64,000 nucleotides of DNA from an uncultured Acetatifactor sp. Its GTDB lineage: Bacteria; Bacillota; Clostridia; Lachnospirales; Lachnospiraceae. A model generated the notes under the pieces. The model searched no databases and was not told where the DNA came from. It worked only from the letters and a program-made list of their open reading frames with translations. The stretch covers positions 62,001-126,000 of the forward strand of contig CAJUIA010000007.1 of NCBI GenBank assembly GCA_910586485.1, read 5' to 3'. Shown here piece after piece: positions 8,858 to 17,550 of the stretch. Every line of letters begins with the position of its first letter. The stretch's first letter is position 1. Both the position numbers and the translations under genes were made by a program.

Positions 8858-9694
8858 ATGAAAGTCAGAGTAAAATTTCGAAAATACGGCCCGGTGCGCT
8901 TTATCGGGCATCTGGACGTAATGCGGTATTTTCAGAAGGCAATTCGAAGGGCCGATCTGGACATCGCCTATACAGGGGGGTACAGCCCTCATCAGATCAT
9001 GACCTTTGCCGCACCTCTGGGAGTGGGCCTGGAAAGCAACGGGGAATATATGGATATAGAACTGCATTCCCTGCAGTCCTGCCGGGATGTTAGGGACAGG
9101 CTGAACGCTGTCGGTGTATACGGAATGGAAATTGTATCAGTAAGGGTATTGCCTGACAATGCAGGAAATGCCATGGCCAGTGTGGCTGCCGCTTCCTATA
9201 CGGTGCGTTTTCGGGAGGGGAGAGTACCGGAAACAGATATTGCCGGAGTACTTCCTCAGTTTTTGGCAAGAAAAACCATTCCCTATACAAAAGAAACGAA
9301 AAAGGGAAGCCGTGAGCTTGATTTGAAAACCGGTATCTATGAAATAAGCTGGGACGGCCGGGCCTTTTCCATGCTGTTGGACGCCTCCAGTGCCGGAAAC
9401 ATAAAGCCGGGGCAGGTAATAGAAGCTCTTTTGGACCAGGCAGGTGAAAAGCTGCAGGAAAATGCCCTGCTGATCACACGGGAGGATCTTTATACCTCCA
9501 TTGAGGCTGCCGGAGAGGGAGCTGCTGTGGATGGCAATGTCTCACAGGCGAGCCTTATAAAGCAAAAAAGTACAGGCTCACGAAGCGGATTTGTTTCCCT
9601 GGGAGAAATAGGAAGCATGGGGATAGGAGGCACGGGGATGGAAAACATGGAGATAGAAGACATGGAGATAAGAAGCATGGAGATGACTGTATGA
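8858..9694 (+). CDS. TIGR03936-family (DUF2344) radical SAM-associated protein
   Basis: 278 residues from the ATG that begins MKVRVKFRKYG, preceded by GGAGG 11 bases upstream; an ATG at 8840 has no ribosome binding site. The opening motif VRFIGHLDVMRYFQKAIRRA and the later GYSPHQIMTFAAPLGVG are diagnostic for this family. It is the usual partner of the preceding radical SAM protein and sits before RNase G. The last 30 residues are unusual, a Met/Glu/Ile-rich degenerate repeat (GMENMEIEDMEIRSMEM) not expected in the family. The stop overlaps the RNase G start (ATGA), suggesting translational coupling. Confidence 0.85.
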   Translation: MKVRVKFRKYGPVRFIGHLDVMRYFQKAIRRADLDIAYTGGYSPHQIMTFAAPLGVGLESNGEYMDIELHSLQSCRDVRDRLNAVGVYGMEIVSVRVLPDNAGNAMASVAAASYTVRFREGRVPETDIAGVLPQFLARKTIPYTKETKKGSRELDLKTGIYEISWDGRAFSMLLDASSAGNIKPGQVIEALLDQAGEKLQENALLITREDLYTSIEAAGEGAAVDGNVSQASLIKQKSTGSRSGFVSLGEIGSMGIGGTGMENMEIEDMEIRSMEMTV

Positions 9695-11073
9695 GCCGTA
9701 ATATTGCCGGGAAATCAGCCGTTACCATTACCGAAGCAGAAGCTGTGATCCGGAAAACAGAAGAGGGAAAGCTGATCTTTACCCGCTGCCGGAACAAAGA
9801 CGGCGTCTTCCTGATCCGGCAGAACAAGCTTACCGCCGTAGCATTTCCCGATGACAGCAGAATTGGTGGAATCTATCTGGCCAGGGTTGCAAATGTGGTA
9901 AAAAATATCAACGCCTGCTTTGTGGAGATTCAGTCGGGAGAAATCTGCTTTCTTTCTTTGAATGATGCCCGCGTCCCTTTTTTGACCAACCGCCCCTTTG
10001 ATGGGCGCATTTTGGAGGGAGATGAGCTGCCTGTACAGATTATCAGAGATGCGCAAAAGACAAAGCAGCCCTCTGTGACTGCTCACATTTCCTTCTCAAA
10101 CGATTATTTTGCCCTTACACCCGATTCGCAGAAAGCCGGATTTTCCGCAAAGCTTTCCAAAGAGCAGCGCAGCATGTTAAAGAAACAGTTGGAAGAGGCG
10201 GGGATCCTTCTGCATAACGGCTGTTTGATACTGCCGGAAACCGGTATTTCGGGCAGTAATCCTCCTGTTTTGCCGGAAACCGGCGATTTACCGCCGATTC
10301 CCGAAGGTATGCCTGTTCCCGGACTGATCGTCAGGACGAGAGCCGCCGAGCTTGCGGAAGGGACGGGGGAACAGCTTATGATGCAGTTCCTGTCACTGTG
10401 GAGAGAATATATAACCTTTTTTCGAGATGCGTCTCATCGCACCCGCTACAGCTGCCTGAAAAAAGCCGATACCGTTGATAACCTCATGGCACGAATTTTA
10501 AATCAGCTGATAGATGTCAGTGAGTTTTCCGAGCTTGTCACTGATGATCAGGTCCTGTATTCACAGATGGCGGAATATTTTAGGACGCATCTGCCGGAAA
10601 AATCCCTGCGTCTGTATGAGGACCCCCTGCTTTCTCTGTCAAAGCTGTATAGCCTGGACAGCAGAATAGAAGAGGCACTGAACGCGCATGTATGGTTGAA
10701 ATCCGGCGGTTATCTCATGATCCAGCCTACGGAGGCGCTGACGGTTGTTGACGTGAATTCGGGCAAATACGAGGGCAGGAAGGAGGATGCCTTTCTCAAG
10801 GTAAATCTGGAAGCTGCAGAAGAAATTGCGCGTCAAATCCGCCTGCGGAATCTTTCCGGAATCATTGTCGTAGATTTCATCAATATGGAAGAGAGTAAGA
10901 GCAGGGTAGCAGTAATGGATTCTTTGAAGGAGTACGTGCGCCGGGATAAAGTAAAAACGGTGGTGGTAGATATGACGCCCCTGGGACTGGTGGAAATCAC
11001 CCGCAAGAAAATCACGAAGCCGCTTCGGGAAGCGCTGGCGGAAAGATCGAAGAAAGAAGGACGAAGCTTTTAA
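9691..11073 (+). CDS. rng: ribonuclease E/G family endoribonuclease
   Basis: 460 residues. The N-terminal S1-type RNA-binding region includes GGIYLARVANVVKNINACFV. The catalytic region holds the two conserved acidic sites, D354 in VVDVNSGKYEG and D395 in VVDFINM, then DMTPLGLVEITRKK. The family processes rRNA and mRNA. The protein ends about 20 residues after ITRKK, in a Lys/Arg/Glu-rich tail, and lacks the CPxC-type zinc-link that normally follows and organises the dimer or tetramer. It overlaps the DUF2344 stop by four bases. The usual downstream neighbour, rplU, is not here but at 28957-29265 on the other strand. Confidence 0.9.
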   Translation: MSRNIAGKSAVTITEAEAVIRKTEEGKLIFTRCRNKDGVFLIRQNKLTAVAFPDDSRIGGIYLARVANVVKNINACFVEIQSGEICFLSLNDARVPFLTNRPFDGRILEGDELPVQIIRDAQKTKQPSVTAHISFSNDYFALTPDSQKAGFSAKLSKEQRSMLKKQLEEAGILLHNGCLILPETGISGSNPPVLPETGDLPPIPEGMPVPGLIVRTRAAELAEGTGEQLMMQFLSLWREYITFFRDASHRTRYSCLKKADTVDNLMARILNQLIDVSEFSELVTDDQVLYSQMAEYFRTHLPEKSLRLYEDPLLSLSKLYSLDSRIEEALNAHVWLKSGGYLMIQPTEALTVVDVNSGKYEGRKEDAFLKVNLEAAEEIARQIRLRNLSGIIVVDFINMEESKSRVAVMDSLKEYVRRDKVKTVVVDMTPLGLVEITRKKITKPLREALAERSKKEGRSF

Positions 11074-11090
11074 AACAACGGGAGATTATT

Positions 11091-11645
11091 ATGGAATTTT
11101 TGAAATTTGAAAAGGTCAGAGACGGTAAATACTTAAAAAATTACGAAATCACTTATTTAAATAAGTCGGGGCACGAAAAGAAATACGAAATCGTAAGCCG
11201 CAGAGAATTGCAGGGGATCGAGGATGTGGGCGGCAAACCCAGCGGCGTATCCATCGTGGCCACCTGTGAAGGGAAATTGCTCCTTTTACATGAATTTCGC
11301 ATGGGAGTAAACAGAACTGTCTATAATTTGTGCGCCGGGATGCTGGAAGCTGATGAATCAATCGAGGACTGTATTGCCAGAGAGCTTTATGAAGAAACCG
11401 GACTACATGTGAAATCCATCAAGAAGATATTGCCGCCTTCCTTTGCAGCTGTGGCAATTTCAGACACCACCACCTATATTGCCTTTGTAGAGGCTGAAGG
11501 AGCTCTTGAAGATCATACTTCCGAAAACGAACAAATTGAAGCAAAATTCTACACCCGAAATGAGGTCCTGCGGCTTCTGGAAACAGAATCCTTCAGCTCC
11601 AGGGCTCAGATGGCTGCTTATTTCTTTGCGGAATACGGCCTATGA
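11091..11645 (+). CDS. Nudix hydrolase, ADP-ribose pyrophosphatase-like
   Basis: 184 residues. A complete Nudix box (G-x5-E-x7-REL-x-EE-x-G-L) spans GMLEADESIEDC through REL, EE and GL at about residues 83-105. Such enzymes hydrolyse nucleoside diphosphates linked to another group; the overall layout (beta-rich N-terminus, central Nudix helix) fits the ADP-ribose pyrophosphatase subgroup, but substrate cannot be read from sequence. GGGAG precedes the ATG. It starts 17 bases after the RNase G stop on the same strand, so it may be cotranscribed. Confidence 0.85.
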   Translation: MEFLKFEKVRDGKYLKNYEITYLNKSGHEKKYEIVSRRELQGIEDVGGKPSGVSIVATCEGKLLLLHEFRMGVNRTVYNLCAGMLEADESIEDCIARELYEETGLHVKSIKKILPPSFAAVAISDTTTYIAFVEAEGALEDHTSENEQIEAKFYTRNEVLRLLETESFSSRAQMAAYFFAEYGL

Positions 11646-11715
11646 AAAGAGATGGTTTTTAACACCTATCGGTTGGGTTTGGGAATAAAGTAAAGAAGAG
11701 AGCCTTTCGGGGCTG

Positions 11716-11786
11716 ATCCAACTATGCGCAAAAGACAACTTTAACGAATAGTTGAGTCACAATTATAACACGGCCCAACTATTCGT
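11716..11786. repeat. inverted repeat with an extra half-site, possible operator
   Basis: Perfect 11-base arms ACGAATAGTTG (11744-11754) and CAACTATTCGT (11776-11786) separated by 21 bases, with a third imperfect half-site CCAACTATGCG near 11718-11728. The intergenic gap between the Nudix gene and the unknown gene at 11822 holds nothing else I recognise. Confidence 0.5.
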
Positions 11787-11821
11787 CAAACTTGAGATTT
11801 CGTTTATTTACCTATACTAAT

Positions 11822-12397
11822 CTAGTTTTTTGACACTGGAATCAGAATTTCAAACTCACAGCCGGCATAGCTAAAACCAGCTTCATCCTTACAAGCAGCG
11901 GAAACTGACAGTTTACCGCCTGTTAATGCCGAAAACGTATCCTCGTCCAGGACCAGCGTCGCATTGATACAATTCAGCCCGGCGACCCTGGAAGAATAAA
12001 CCGTCAGACAGCCCGTATAATCATTTCCGTCAGCATCCGCCAGCTTCAACCAATCTGTATCCTCAAACAGGCTGTCTCGTAAGAACGGAATACTGTATGC
12101 AATTCGGAATCGAAGCTGGTAACTGTCCGCCCCCTCCAACAGATATACCTTGGAAAGAAACAAATGAGATTTATTCAGGATATTGCAGTCAACTTCCTGA
12201 ACCTTTGATGCCTTTCCCCAGTCAGGATAATGTTCATCCTCCGTCAGCCCTACCAGCCAAATATCAAGCCCCTCGTGACTGAATCTAACATAAGCAAAAA
12301 TCGTATAGGCAATTATTCCTATTACAATCACCGACAAAGCAAACGCCAGATATTTTTCCACATTATTTTTCTGTATAATAATATTATGCTTCTTCAT
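11822..12397 (-). CDS. unknown single-pass membrane protein
   Basis: 191 residues. A short basic cytoplasmic N-terminus (MKKHNIIIQKNN) is followed by a hydrophobic segment at about residues 17-37; the rest should lie outside the cell. The exported part is strand-rich with alternating hydrophobic residues and two Cys residues near CLTV and LNCIN, plus VDC and SAAC, which could form disulfides. No family is recognised. It follows the flotillin gene on the same strand, but a strong 15-base palindrome separates them. Confidence 0.6.
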   Translation of the reverse strand: MKKHNIIIQKNNVEKYLAFALSVIVIGIIAYTIFAYVRFSHEGLDIWLVGLTEDEHYPDWGKASKVQEVDCNILNKSHLFLSKVYLLEGADSYQLRFRIAYSIPFLRDSLFEDTDWLKLADADGNDYTGCLTVYSSRVAGLNCINATLVLDEDTFSALTGGKLSVSAACKDEAGFSYAGCEFEILIPVSKN

Positions 12398-12416
12398 AGT
12401 ACCCTCATATTTAGAT

Positions 12417-12455
12417 CAGGATGAAGAATGCTGTATTCCGGCATTCTTCATCCTG
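12417..12455 (-). terminator. long perfect hairpin between flotillin and the unknown membrane protein
   Basis: Perfect 15-base arms CAGGATGAAGAATGC (12417-12431) and GCATTCTTCATCCTG (12441-12455) with a 9-base loop, 53 bases after the flotillin stop. There is no clear T-run on either strand, so it may be a processing or stability hairpin rather than a classical terminator. Its inner arm GAAGAATGC matches the palindrome at 8786-8828. Confidence 0.5.
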
Positions 12456-12507
12456 TATTATGTATTAACAGCTTGTGATACTGCATTTACTTTATATGGT
12501 ACTGTCT

Positions 12508-13977
12508 CTACTTCATGTCAGACCCTGATCCGGCTTCGTCTGTGGACTTCCTGTCTGCAGAAGCAACCTTTCCTGCCAGAAAGCCTGAAAGGACCGCCTG
12601 TAAATCCACACCGGTGGATTCCTTTAAGCCGTCGGTCACCTGCACGACCGTTCCCATAATATCCTTCATCAGCTTGGAAGAATTCCCATCCCCATACATT
12701 GTGATTCTGTCAACACTGTTAAGAGGTTCGGCGGCATTCTTAACCACCTCAGGCAGAGCCTTAAAGTACATTTCCAGGACAGCAGCCTCACCCATCTTTG
12801 CCATGGCTTCCGCCTTTTTCTCAATACCCTCCGCTTCAGCCACAGACTTTGCCCGAATGGCTTCGGCTTCGGCAATTCCTCTGGTACGGATACCTTCTGC
12901 TTCCTGCTCCATGGTAAATTTCTTTGCTTCCGCCTGAGCCTTCATGGCCTCAGCTTCCTTTTCGGTCTCGAATTTCTTTGCCTCAGCCTCCCGCTGACGC
13001 TCGTAGAGCTGAGCATCTGCCTGTTGCTGCTTGGCAAATCTTTCCGCCTCAGCCTTTTTCTTCACCTGAGCATCCAGGGCCTGTTCCATAACCTCTGCCT
13101 CGCGCTGCTTTAAAAGGATTTCCTTCTCCTGCTTTGCAATATTGGCGTTGGCAGTGGTGATTTCCACCGTTTTACGTTGTTCCTCTTCCTGAATCTTATA
13201 AGCGGCATCCGCCTCAGCCTTCTTAATATCAGACTCCCGCTTCAGCTCAGCCTTTTGAATGGCCAGTTCATTTTGCTTCTTAGCAATCTCAGATTCTGCA
13301 TTTACCTCAGCTTCATTGGCTTCCCGCTTTGCATTCGCCTGGGCCTTGGCGATTTCCTTTTCACTTTCAGCCCTGGAAATTGCTGCGTTTTTCTGAATCT
13401 TGACAATATTGTCCACACCCAGGTTTTCAATAACGCCGTTGCCGTCTACAAAATTCTGCACATTAAAGCTGATAATATCCAGGCCCATAGCCGCAAGATC
13501 CGGCTCGGCATTCTCCTTTACCAGCATTGCAAATTTCTGGCGGTCGGACACCATTTCCTCCAACGCCATCTTGCCCACGATCTCTCGTACATTACCTTCC
13601 AGGACTTCCCTGGCCACACGCCCAATATACTCGGCGTTCTTATTCAGAAAGTTCTGGGCGGCCAGCTTCAGACGTTCCTCATTGTCGCTGATCTTCACAT
13701 TAACCGTAGCGTCCACATTAATGTTAATATAGTCTGCAGTCGGTACTGCATTGGACGTCTTTACATCAATGGGAATTAACTGAAGGTTCAGTTCATCCTT
13801 TCTCTCAAGGAACGGAATCTTTACCCCGGCTTTACCGATTAACACCTTTGGATCCTTTCTCAGGCCGGAAATGATAATTGCCGTATCCGGCGATGCCTTG
13901 ACATAGCCTGTAAAGAAGATCAACAGCATGAAAAGCACAATAGCGGCAATAACAATTAAAATAATCATTTGATCCAT
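12508..13977 (-). CDS. floT: flotillin family membrane scaffold protein
   Basis: 489 residues. An N-terminal hydrophobic segment (about 3-24) anchors the protein; a band-7/SPFH domain follows (VKIPFLERKDELNLQ through DIISFNVQNFVDGNGVIENLG). Residues about 215-400 form the flotillin coiled coil, with Glu-Ala repeats such as EAEAMKAQAEAKKF and AEAEAIRAKSVAEAEG. The C-terminus is Gly/Ser-rich. Flotillins organise membrane microdomains in Firmicutes and are usually cotranscribed with an NfeD protein; none is visible next to this gene, which stands alone. Confidence 0.92.
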   Translation of the reverse strand: MDQMIILIVIAAIVLFMLLIFFTGYVKASPDTAIIISGLRKDPKVLIGKAGVKIPFLERKDELNLQLIPIDVKTSNAVPTADYININVDATVNVKISDNEERLKLAAQNFLNKNAEYIGRVAREVLEGNVREIVGKMALEEMVSDRQKFAMLVKENAEPDLAAMGLDIISFNVQNFVDGNGVIENLGVDNIVKIQKNAAISRAESEKEIAKAQANAKREANEAEVNAESEIAKKQNELAIQKAELKRESDIKKAEADAAYKIQEEEQRKTVEITTANANIAKQEKEILLKQREAEVMEQALDAQVKKKAEAERFAKQQQADAQLYERQREAEAKKFETEKEAEAMKAQAEAKKFTMEQEAEGIRTRGIAEAEAIRAKSVAEAEGIEKKAEAMAKMGEAAVLEMYFKALPEVVKNAAEPLNSVDRITMYGDGNSSKLMKDIMGTVVQVTDGLKESTGVDLQAVLSGFLAGKVASADRKSTDEAGSGSDMK

Positions 13978-14000
13978 ATGAAATCCCCCTTTTATCTTTT

Positions 14001-14044
14001 TATGTGTCAGGTTCCGTTCCTCATAATAAATACTATGTGTCAGG
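14001..14044 (-). promoter_or_regulatory. spaced direct repeats upstream of flotillin
   Basis: The 11-mer TATGTGTCAGG occurs at 14001-14011 and again at 14034-14044, exactly 33 bases apart (about three helical turns), between the flotillin start and its upstream neighbour. This suits paired binding of a regulator, but no factor can be named. Confidence 0.35.
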
Positions 14045-14177
14045 AAACCTTTTTATAAATCTAATATAACATACAGCAGCCTGTCTGCAAAAGGAAAATC
14101 GGCTATATTAAGACTGTTAATATAGTGAAATCTGCACGAAATCAGCTGCCCCGGTGCAGGTTGTATCCTTTTATGAG

Positions 14178-14630
14178 TTAATGGCAAATATCCTCAGAAT
14201 CAAGATAAATGGTAAAGGGCCCATCATTCAACAGAGAAACCTTCATCTCCGCGCCGAAAATTCCCTCCGCCACTACTGCCGTTTCCTGCCGGCAGCGTTC
14301 AACTATGTATTGGTACAGAGCATTTGCCGGCTCCGGCGCTCCGGCATCTGTAAAGGAAGGGCGATTCCCTTTTCTGCAGTCTGCATAAAGAGTAAACTGG
14401 GAAATCAGCAGCAGCTGCCCGCCCACTGTTTTCAGGTCAAGATTGATTTTATCATTTTCGTCGTTAAAGATACGCAGCCCCAACAGCTTTTTCACCATTT
14501 TGTCAGCGATTTCCTTATTATCCTGCCCACTGATGCCGATAAAGACCAGCAACCCCCTGCTGATCCTGCCGACAACATTGTCATCCACGGAAACGCTTGC
14601 TTCATTTACCCTTTGTATCAGAAATCTCAT
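14178..14630 (-). CDS. dtd: D-aminoacyl-tRNA deacylase
   Basis: 150 residues, the normal family length. The start MRFLIQRVNEASVSV, the segment GLLVFIGISGQDN and the substrate-site motif LLISQFTLYAD identify Dtd, which hydrolyses D-amino acids wrongly attached to tRNA. The second signature, near the C-terminus, reads LLNDGPFTIYLDSED, close to the usual NxGPVT motif. It overlaps the 3' end of the upstream permease gene by 29 bases, suggesting coupled expression. Confidence 0.95.
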   Translation of the reverse strand: MRFLIQRVNEASVSVDDNVVGRISRGLLVFIGISGQDNKEIADKMVKKLLGLRIFNDENDKINLDLKTVGGQLLLISQFTLYADCRKGNRPSFTDAGAPEPANALYQYIVERCRQETAVVAEGIFGAEMKVSLLNDGPFTIYLDSEDICH

Positions 14631-15978
14631 TTTGATCGGCTTCCCCTTTGTCCTTTGCCAATTTAACCCAGCTGTGACGCTTTTTAGCTTCTGCTTTCTC
14701 TCCCGGCTTTGTTGCTTTTCCTTTCTCTTCCGTTACGATTTCGTGGAATCCGCCTTCATCTACATATTCCAGTCGTTCGTACTTTCCTGATTCGGTGGGC
14801 ATGTTCTTTTTAGTCAGCGCCATGTTTACGGCAGCACGGACAGCCGCATAAATTACCGCCAAAATAGGTACGCCGATAATCATACCGAACACACCCAATA
14901 ATCCGCCAAACAGAGTGATTGCAAAAATGACCCAGAATCCGGTCAGGCCGGTGGAGCTTCCCAGAATCTTCGGTCCGATAATATTGCCGTCCACCTGCTG
15001 TAATATCAGAATAAATACTACAAAATACAAACAGTTCAAAGGATGCAGGGGGTCCACCACAAAAATCAGCAACGTACAGGGTACGGCACCTAAAAAGGGG
15101 CCGAAAAAAGGAATGATATTTGTAACCCCTATAATCACGCTGACCAATGCCGCGTAAGGCGTCTTCATTATGGACGTACCTACAAAGCAAAGGATGCCGA
15201 TAATAATGGAGTCAACAATCTTCCCGCCCAAAAATCCGATAAAGGTTTGATGGGTAAAACGAAGATTCTTAATTAGGGTGTTGGAGGTTTCCTGCTCAAA
15301 TATGGCATAAAGAACCTTTTTTGCCTGACCGGCAAATTTTTCTTTACTGGCCATCACGTATATGGAAATGACAAATCCGATGATAAAATCCCATAAAACG
15401 CCAAACACGCCGATCACGCTTAAGGAAACTGTTTTGATCAGACCGGCGGCGGTGTTGGGAAGGTCATTTGTGGCCCATGCCTCCAGTTCACTGGAATACT
15501 TCGTAACGGTCCTGATTACATACTCTCCCGCTTCCGGATTGTCCTCCAGTACCTGATTCAGCCACTTGGTGATATTGGCAACATAAGAATCAAAATTTAC
15601 GGCAATGTTCTGAACGCTGGGGACAATCTGGGATATTAACATATACAGCAGAAAATAAATCAACCCCACGAACAAAAAAGCAGTGATCAAAATACTGATT
15701 CCGCGGATAATGGATTTCTTTTTCCTTCCCTCCCGGATCTTCATTTTTTTACAAAGAGGGAAAAGCACTTTCTGCTCAACAAAATTTAAAACAGGCGTAA
15801 GCAGATAAGCAATCGCCATTCCAACTACCACCGGCATCAATATATCCGTAATGGTCTTGATGCCAGATCTGATGTTGGAGCTGTGAAACACAAAATAGTA
15901 AAAGACGATTGCGGCGGCGATAGCCAGAAACGCGGTAAGTCCCCAGCGAAAATATTTGTTGTTGATTTTGAACTTCAT
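14602..15978 (-). CDS. AI-2E family transporter (PerM/TqsA type)
   Basis: 458 residues from the ATG of MKFKINNKYF, preceded by GAAGGGAT; the frame extends further upstream without a better ribosome site. The protein has several hydrophobic segments from residue 10 to about 385, including the family blocks PVVVGMAIAYLLTPVLNF and GVTNIIPFFGPFLGAVP. The last 70 residues are charged (Lys/Glu) and cytoplasmic. Members export small molecules or ions, and the substrate varies, so no specific cargo is claimed. Its end overlaps dtd. Confidence 0.88.
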   Translation of the reverse strand: MKFKINNKYFRWGLTAFLAIAAAIVFYYFVFHSSNIRSGIKTITDILMPVVVGMAIAYLLTPVLNFVEQKVLFPLCKKMKIREGRKKKSIIRGISILITAFLFVGLIYFLLYMLISQIVPSVQNIAVNFDSYVANITKWLNQVLEDNPEAGEYVIRTVTKYSSELEAWATNDLPNTAAGLIKTVSLSVIGVFGVLWDFIIGFVISIYVMASKEKFAGQAKKVLYAIFEQETSNTLIKNLRFTHQTFIGFLGGKIVDSIIIGILCFVGTSIMKTPYAALVSVIIGVTNIIPFFGPFLGAVPCTLLIFVVDPLHPLNCLYFVVFILILQQVDGNIIGPKILGSSTGLTGFWVIFAITLFGGLLGVFGMIIGVPILAVIYAAVRAAVNMALTKKNMPTESGKYERLEYVDEGGFHEIVTEEKGKATKPGEKAEAKKRHSWVKLAKDKGEADQNEISDTKGK

Positions 15979-16050
15979 CGGGTATCCCTTCTTCAGTGTA
16001 TTGATATACTTATCATACACTTTATTTCCCGATACCACAAGTATTTCTTT

Positions 16051-16653
16051 TTATGATACCTGAATAACAGGCATCAGACTGAAACGGATAAAAAAGCCTC
16101 TGTCGTGCTGGCACACCGGGCACACATAAGGCGCACTGGTTCCTTTATACACAAAGCCGCAGTTTAAGCACATCCATTCTTCTTCCACATCGGAAACAAA
16201 TAATTTGCCCTCTTTTATAAGCTCTGCATATTTTCCAAACCGATCCCCGTGTATTTTTTCAATATTGGCAATCTGGAAAAAAGAAGCGGCTATCCGGTCA
16301 AAGCCTTCCTCCTTTGCTTTTTCTCCGAAATTTTTGTATACATCATCATGCTCTTCATACTCGTTATGCTGAGCCATGCTGAGCAGCTCAGCCACATCAT
16401 CGGACAGGTCCACAGGATAACCGCCGTCGATAAAAATATTTTTGCCGGCCATTTCCTTCAGGTGCTGATAGAAAATTTCCGCATGCTCCTTCTCCTGAGA
16501 GGCGGTAAAGGCAAATACGGCGCTTATGACGTGTAAACCGTTTTTCCTGGCCTGAGATGCTGCAAAGGTATAGCGGTTACGCGCCTGACTTTCTCCCGCA
16601 AATGCTCTCATCAAATTATCCTTTGTTATGCTGTTTTGAAATTCCACTGCCAT
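16051..16653 (-). CDS. rbr: rubrerythrin
   Basis: 200 residues from MAVEFQNS, preceded by AGAAAGGATGG; an ATG four codons earlier would sit directly on that site. The ferritin-like diiron domain shows FAGESQARNRY, EKEHAEIF and ANIEKIHGDRF, giving the carboxylate and His ligands. The C-terminal rubredoxin-like part has two CxxC pairs (CLNC and CPVC). Rubrerythrin reduces peroxide in anaerobes. The last 15 residues (after DRGFFIRF) are a short extension. It is transcribed away from the TtcA-like gene. Confidence 0.93.
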   Translation of the reverse strand: MAVEFQNSITKDNLMRAFAGESQARNRYTFAASQARKNGLHVISAVFAFTASQEKEHAEIFYQHLKEMAGKNIFIDGGYPVDLSDDVAELLSMAQHNEYEEHDDVYKNFGEKAKEEGFDRIAASFFQIANIEKIHGDRFGKYAELIKEGKLFVSDVEEEWMCLNCGFVYKGTSAPYVCPVCQHDRGFFIRFSLMPVIQVS

Positions 16654-16810
16654 AATCAAATCCATCCTTTCTAAAATTTATGTTGGTTTAAGTATAACCT
16701 CAGTTCTTCAAAATATAATTCTTCTATTGTCTTTCCCGTAAAAAAATAATAAAATGTAAATATGTGTAAATCCGTTTTTTGATTTCTCCTTACGGAATCC
16801 TGGAGGTTAT

Positions 16811-17530
16811 ATGAAGCTACAGCAGGTATTAAGCTATGTCCGCAGAGCAGTGGATGATTATGGCATGATAGACGAAAAAGATAAAATTGCGGTGGGAATT
16901 TCCGGCGGCAAAGACAGTCTGACACTTCTTTATGCTCTGCACGGCCTCAGACGCTTCTATCCACTGCCCTTTGAAATTCATGCCGTTACCGTCGATCTTG
17001 GATTTGAAAACCTGAATCTCTGTCGGATCAAAGAACTCTGCGCCGCTCTTGAGGTAGAATATACTGTAATAAAGACGGACATTGCTCAGGTCATTTTTGA
17101 AGAGCGCCGGGAAGAAAATCCGTGCTCTCTCTGTGCAAAGATGAGAAAAGGCGCGCTGAATCAGGCCATTCGAGAAATCGGCTGCAATAAGATCGCTTAT
17201 GCTCACCATAAGGATGATGTGGTGGAAACCATGCTGATGTCCCTGATCTTTGAAGGGCGCTTTCATACCTTCTCTCCGGTAACCTACCTTGACCGTATGC
17301 AGCTTACCGTGATCCGCCCCCTTATGTATATGAATGAAGCGGATGTGATTGGATTTGTTCATAAGTATGATGTGCCGGTAGTAAAAAGTCCCTGCCCTGC
17401 AGACGGTCACACAAAACGGGAATATGTCAAAAACCTGCTGAGATCACTTAACCAGGAAAATCCCGGCGTTAAAGAACGAATGTTTACTGCAATTATCAAC
17501 AGCAATTTAAAGGGCTGGGAGAAAAAATAA
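16811..17530 (+). CDS. TtcA-family tRNA 2-thiolation-type PP-loop enzyme
   Basis: 239 residues. The ATP-binding PP-loop SGGKDS is at 31-36. C105 and C108 (CSLC) with C195 in VKSPCPADG match the three-cysteine pattern that holds the 4Fe-4S cluster in TtcA-type tRNA thiolases. It is shorter than E. coli TtcA (about 311 residues), which is common for clostridial members. The exact modified base (s2C or another) cannot be told from sequence. It is divergent from rubrerythrin and followed 20 bases later by the recombinase gene. Confidence 0.85.
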   Translation: MKLQQVLSYVRRAVDDYGMIDEKDKIAVGISGGKDSLTLLYALHGLRRFYPLPFEIHAVTVDLGFENLNLCRIKELCAALEVEYTVIKTDIAQVIFEERREENPCSLCAKMRKGALNQAIREIGCNKIAYAHHKDDVVETMLMSLIFEGRFHTFSPVTYLDRMQLTVIRPLMYMNEADVIGFVHKYDVPVVKSPCPADGHTKREYVKNLLRSLNQENPGVKERMFTAIINSNLKGWEKK

Positions 17531-17550
17531 ATACGGAGGCTTTTACTGTA

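Noticed and set aside
13177..13779. 200-residue frame opposite flotillin
   Set aside because: Mirror of the flotillin coiled-coil codon bias; no start signals.
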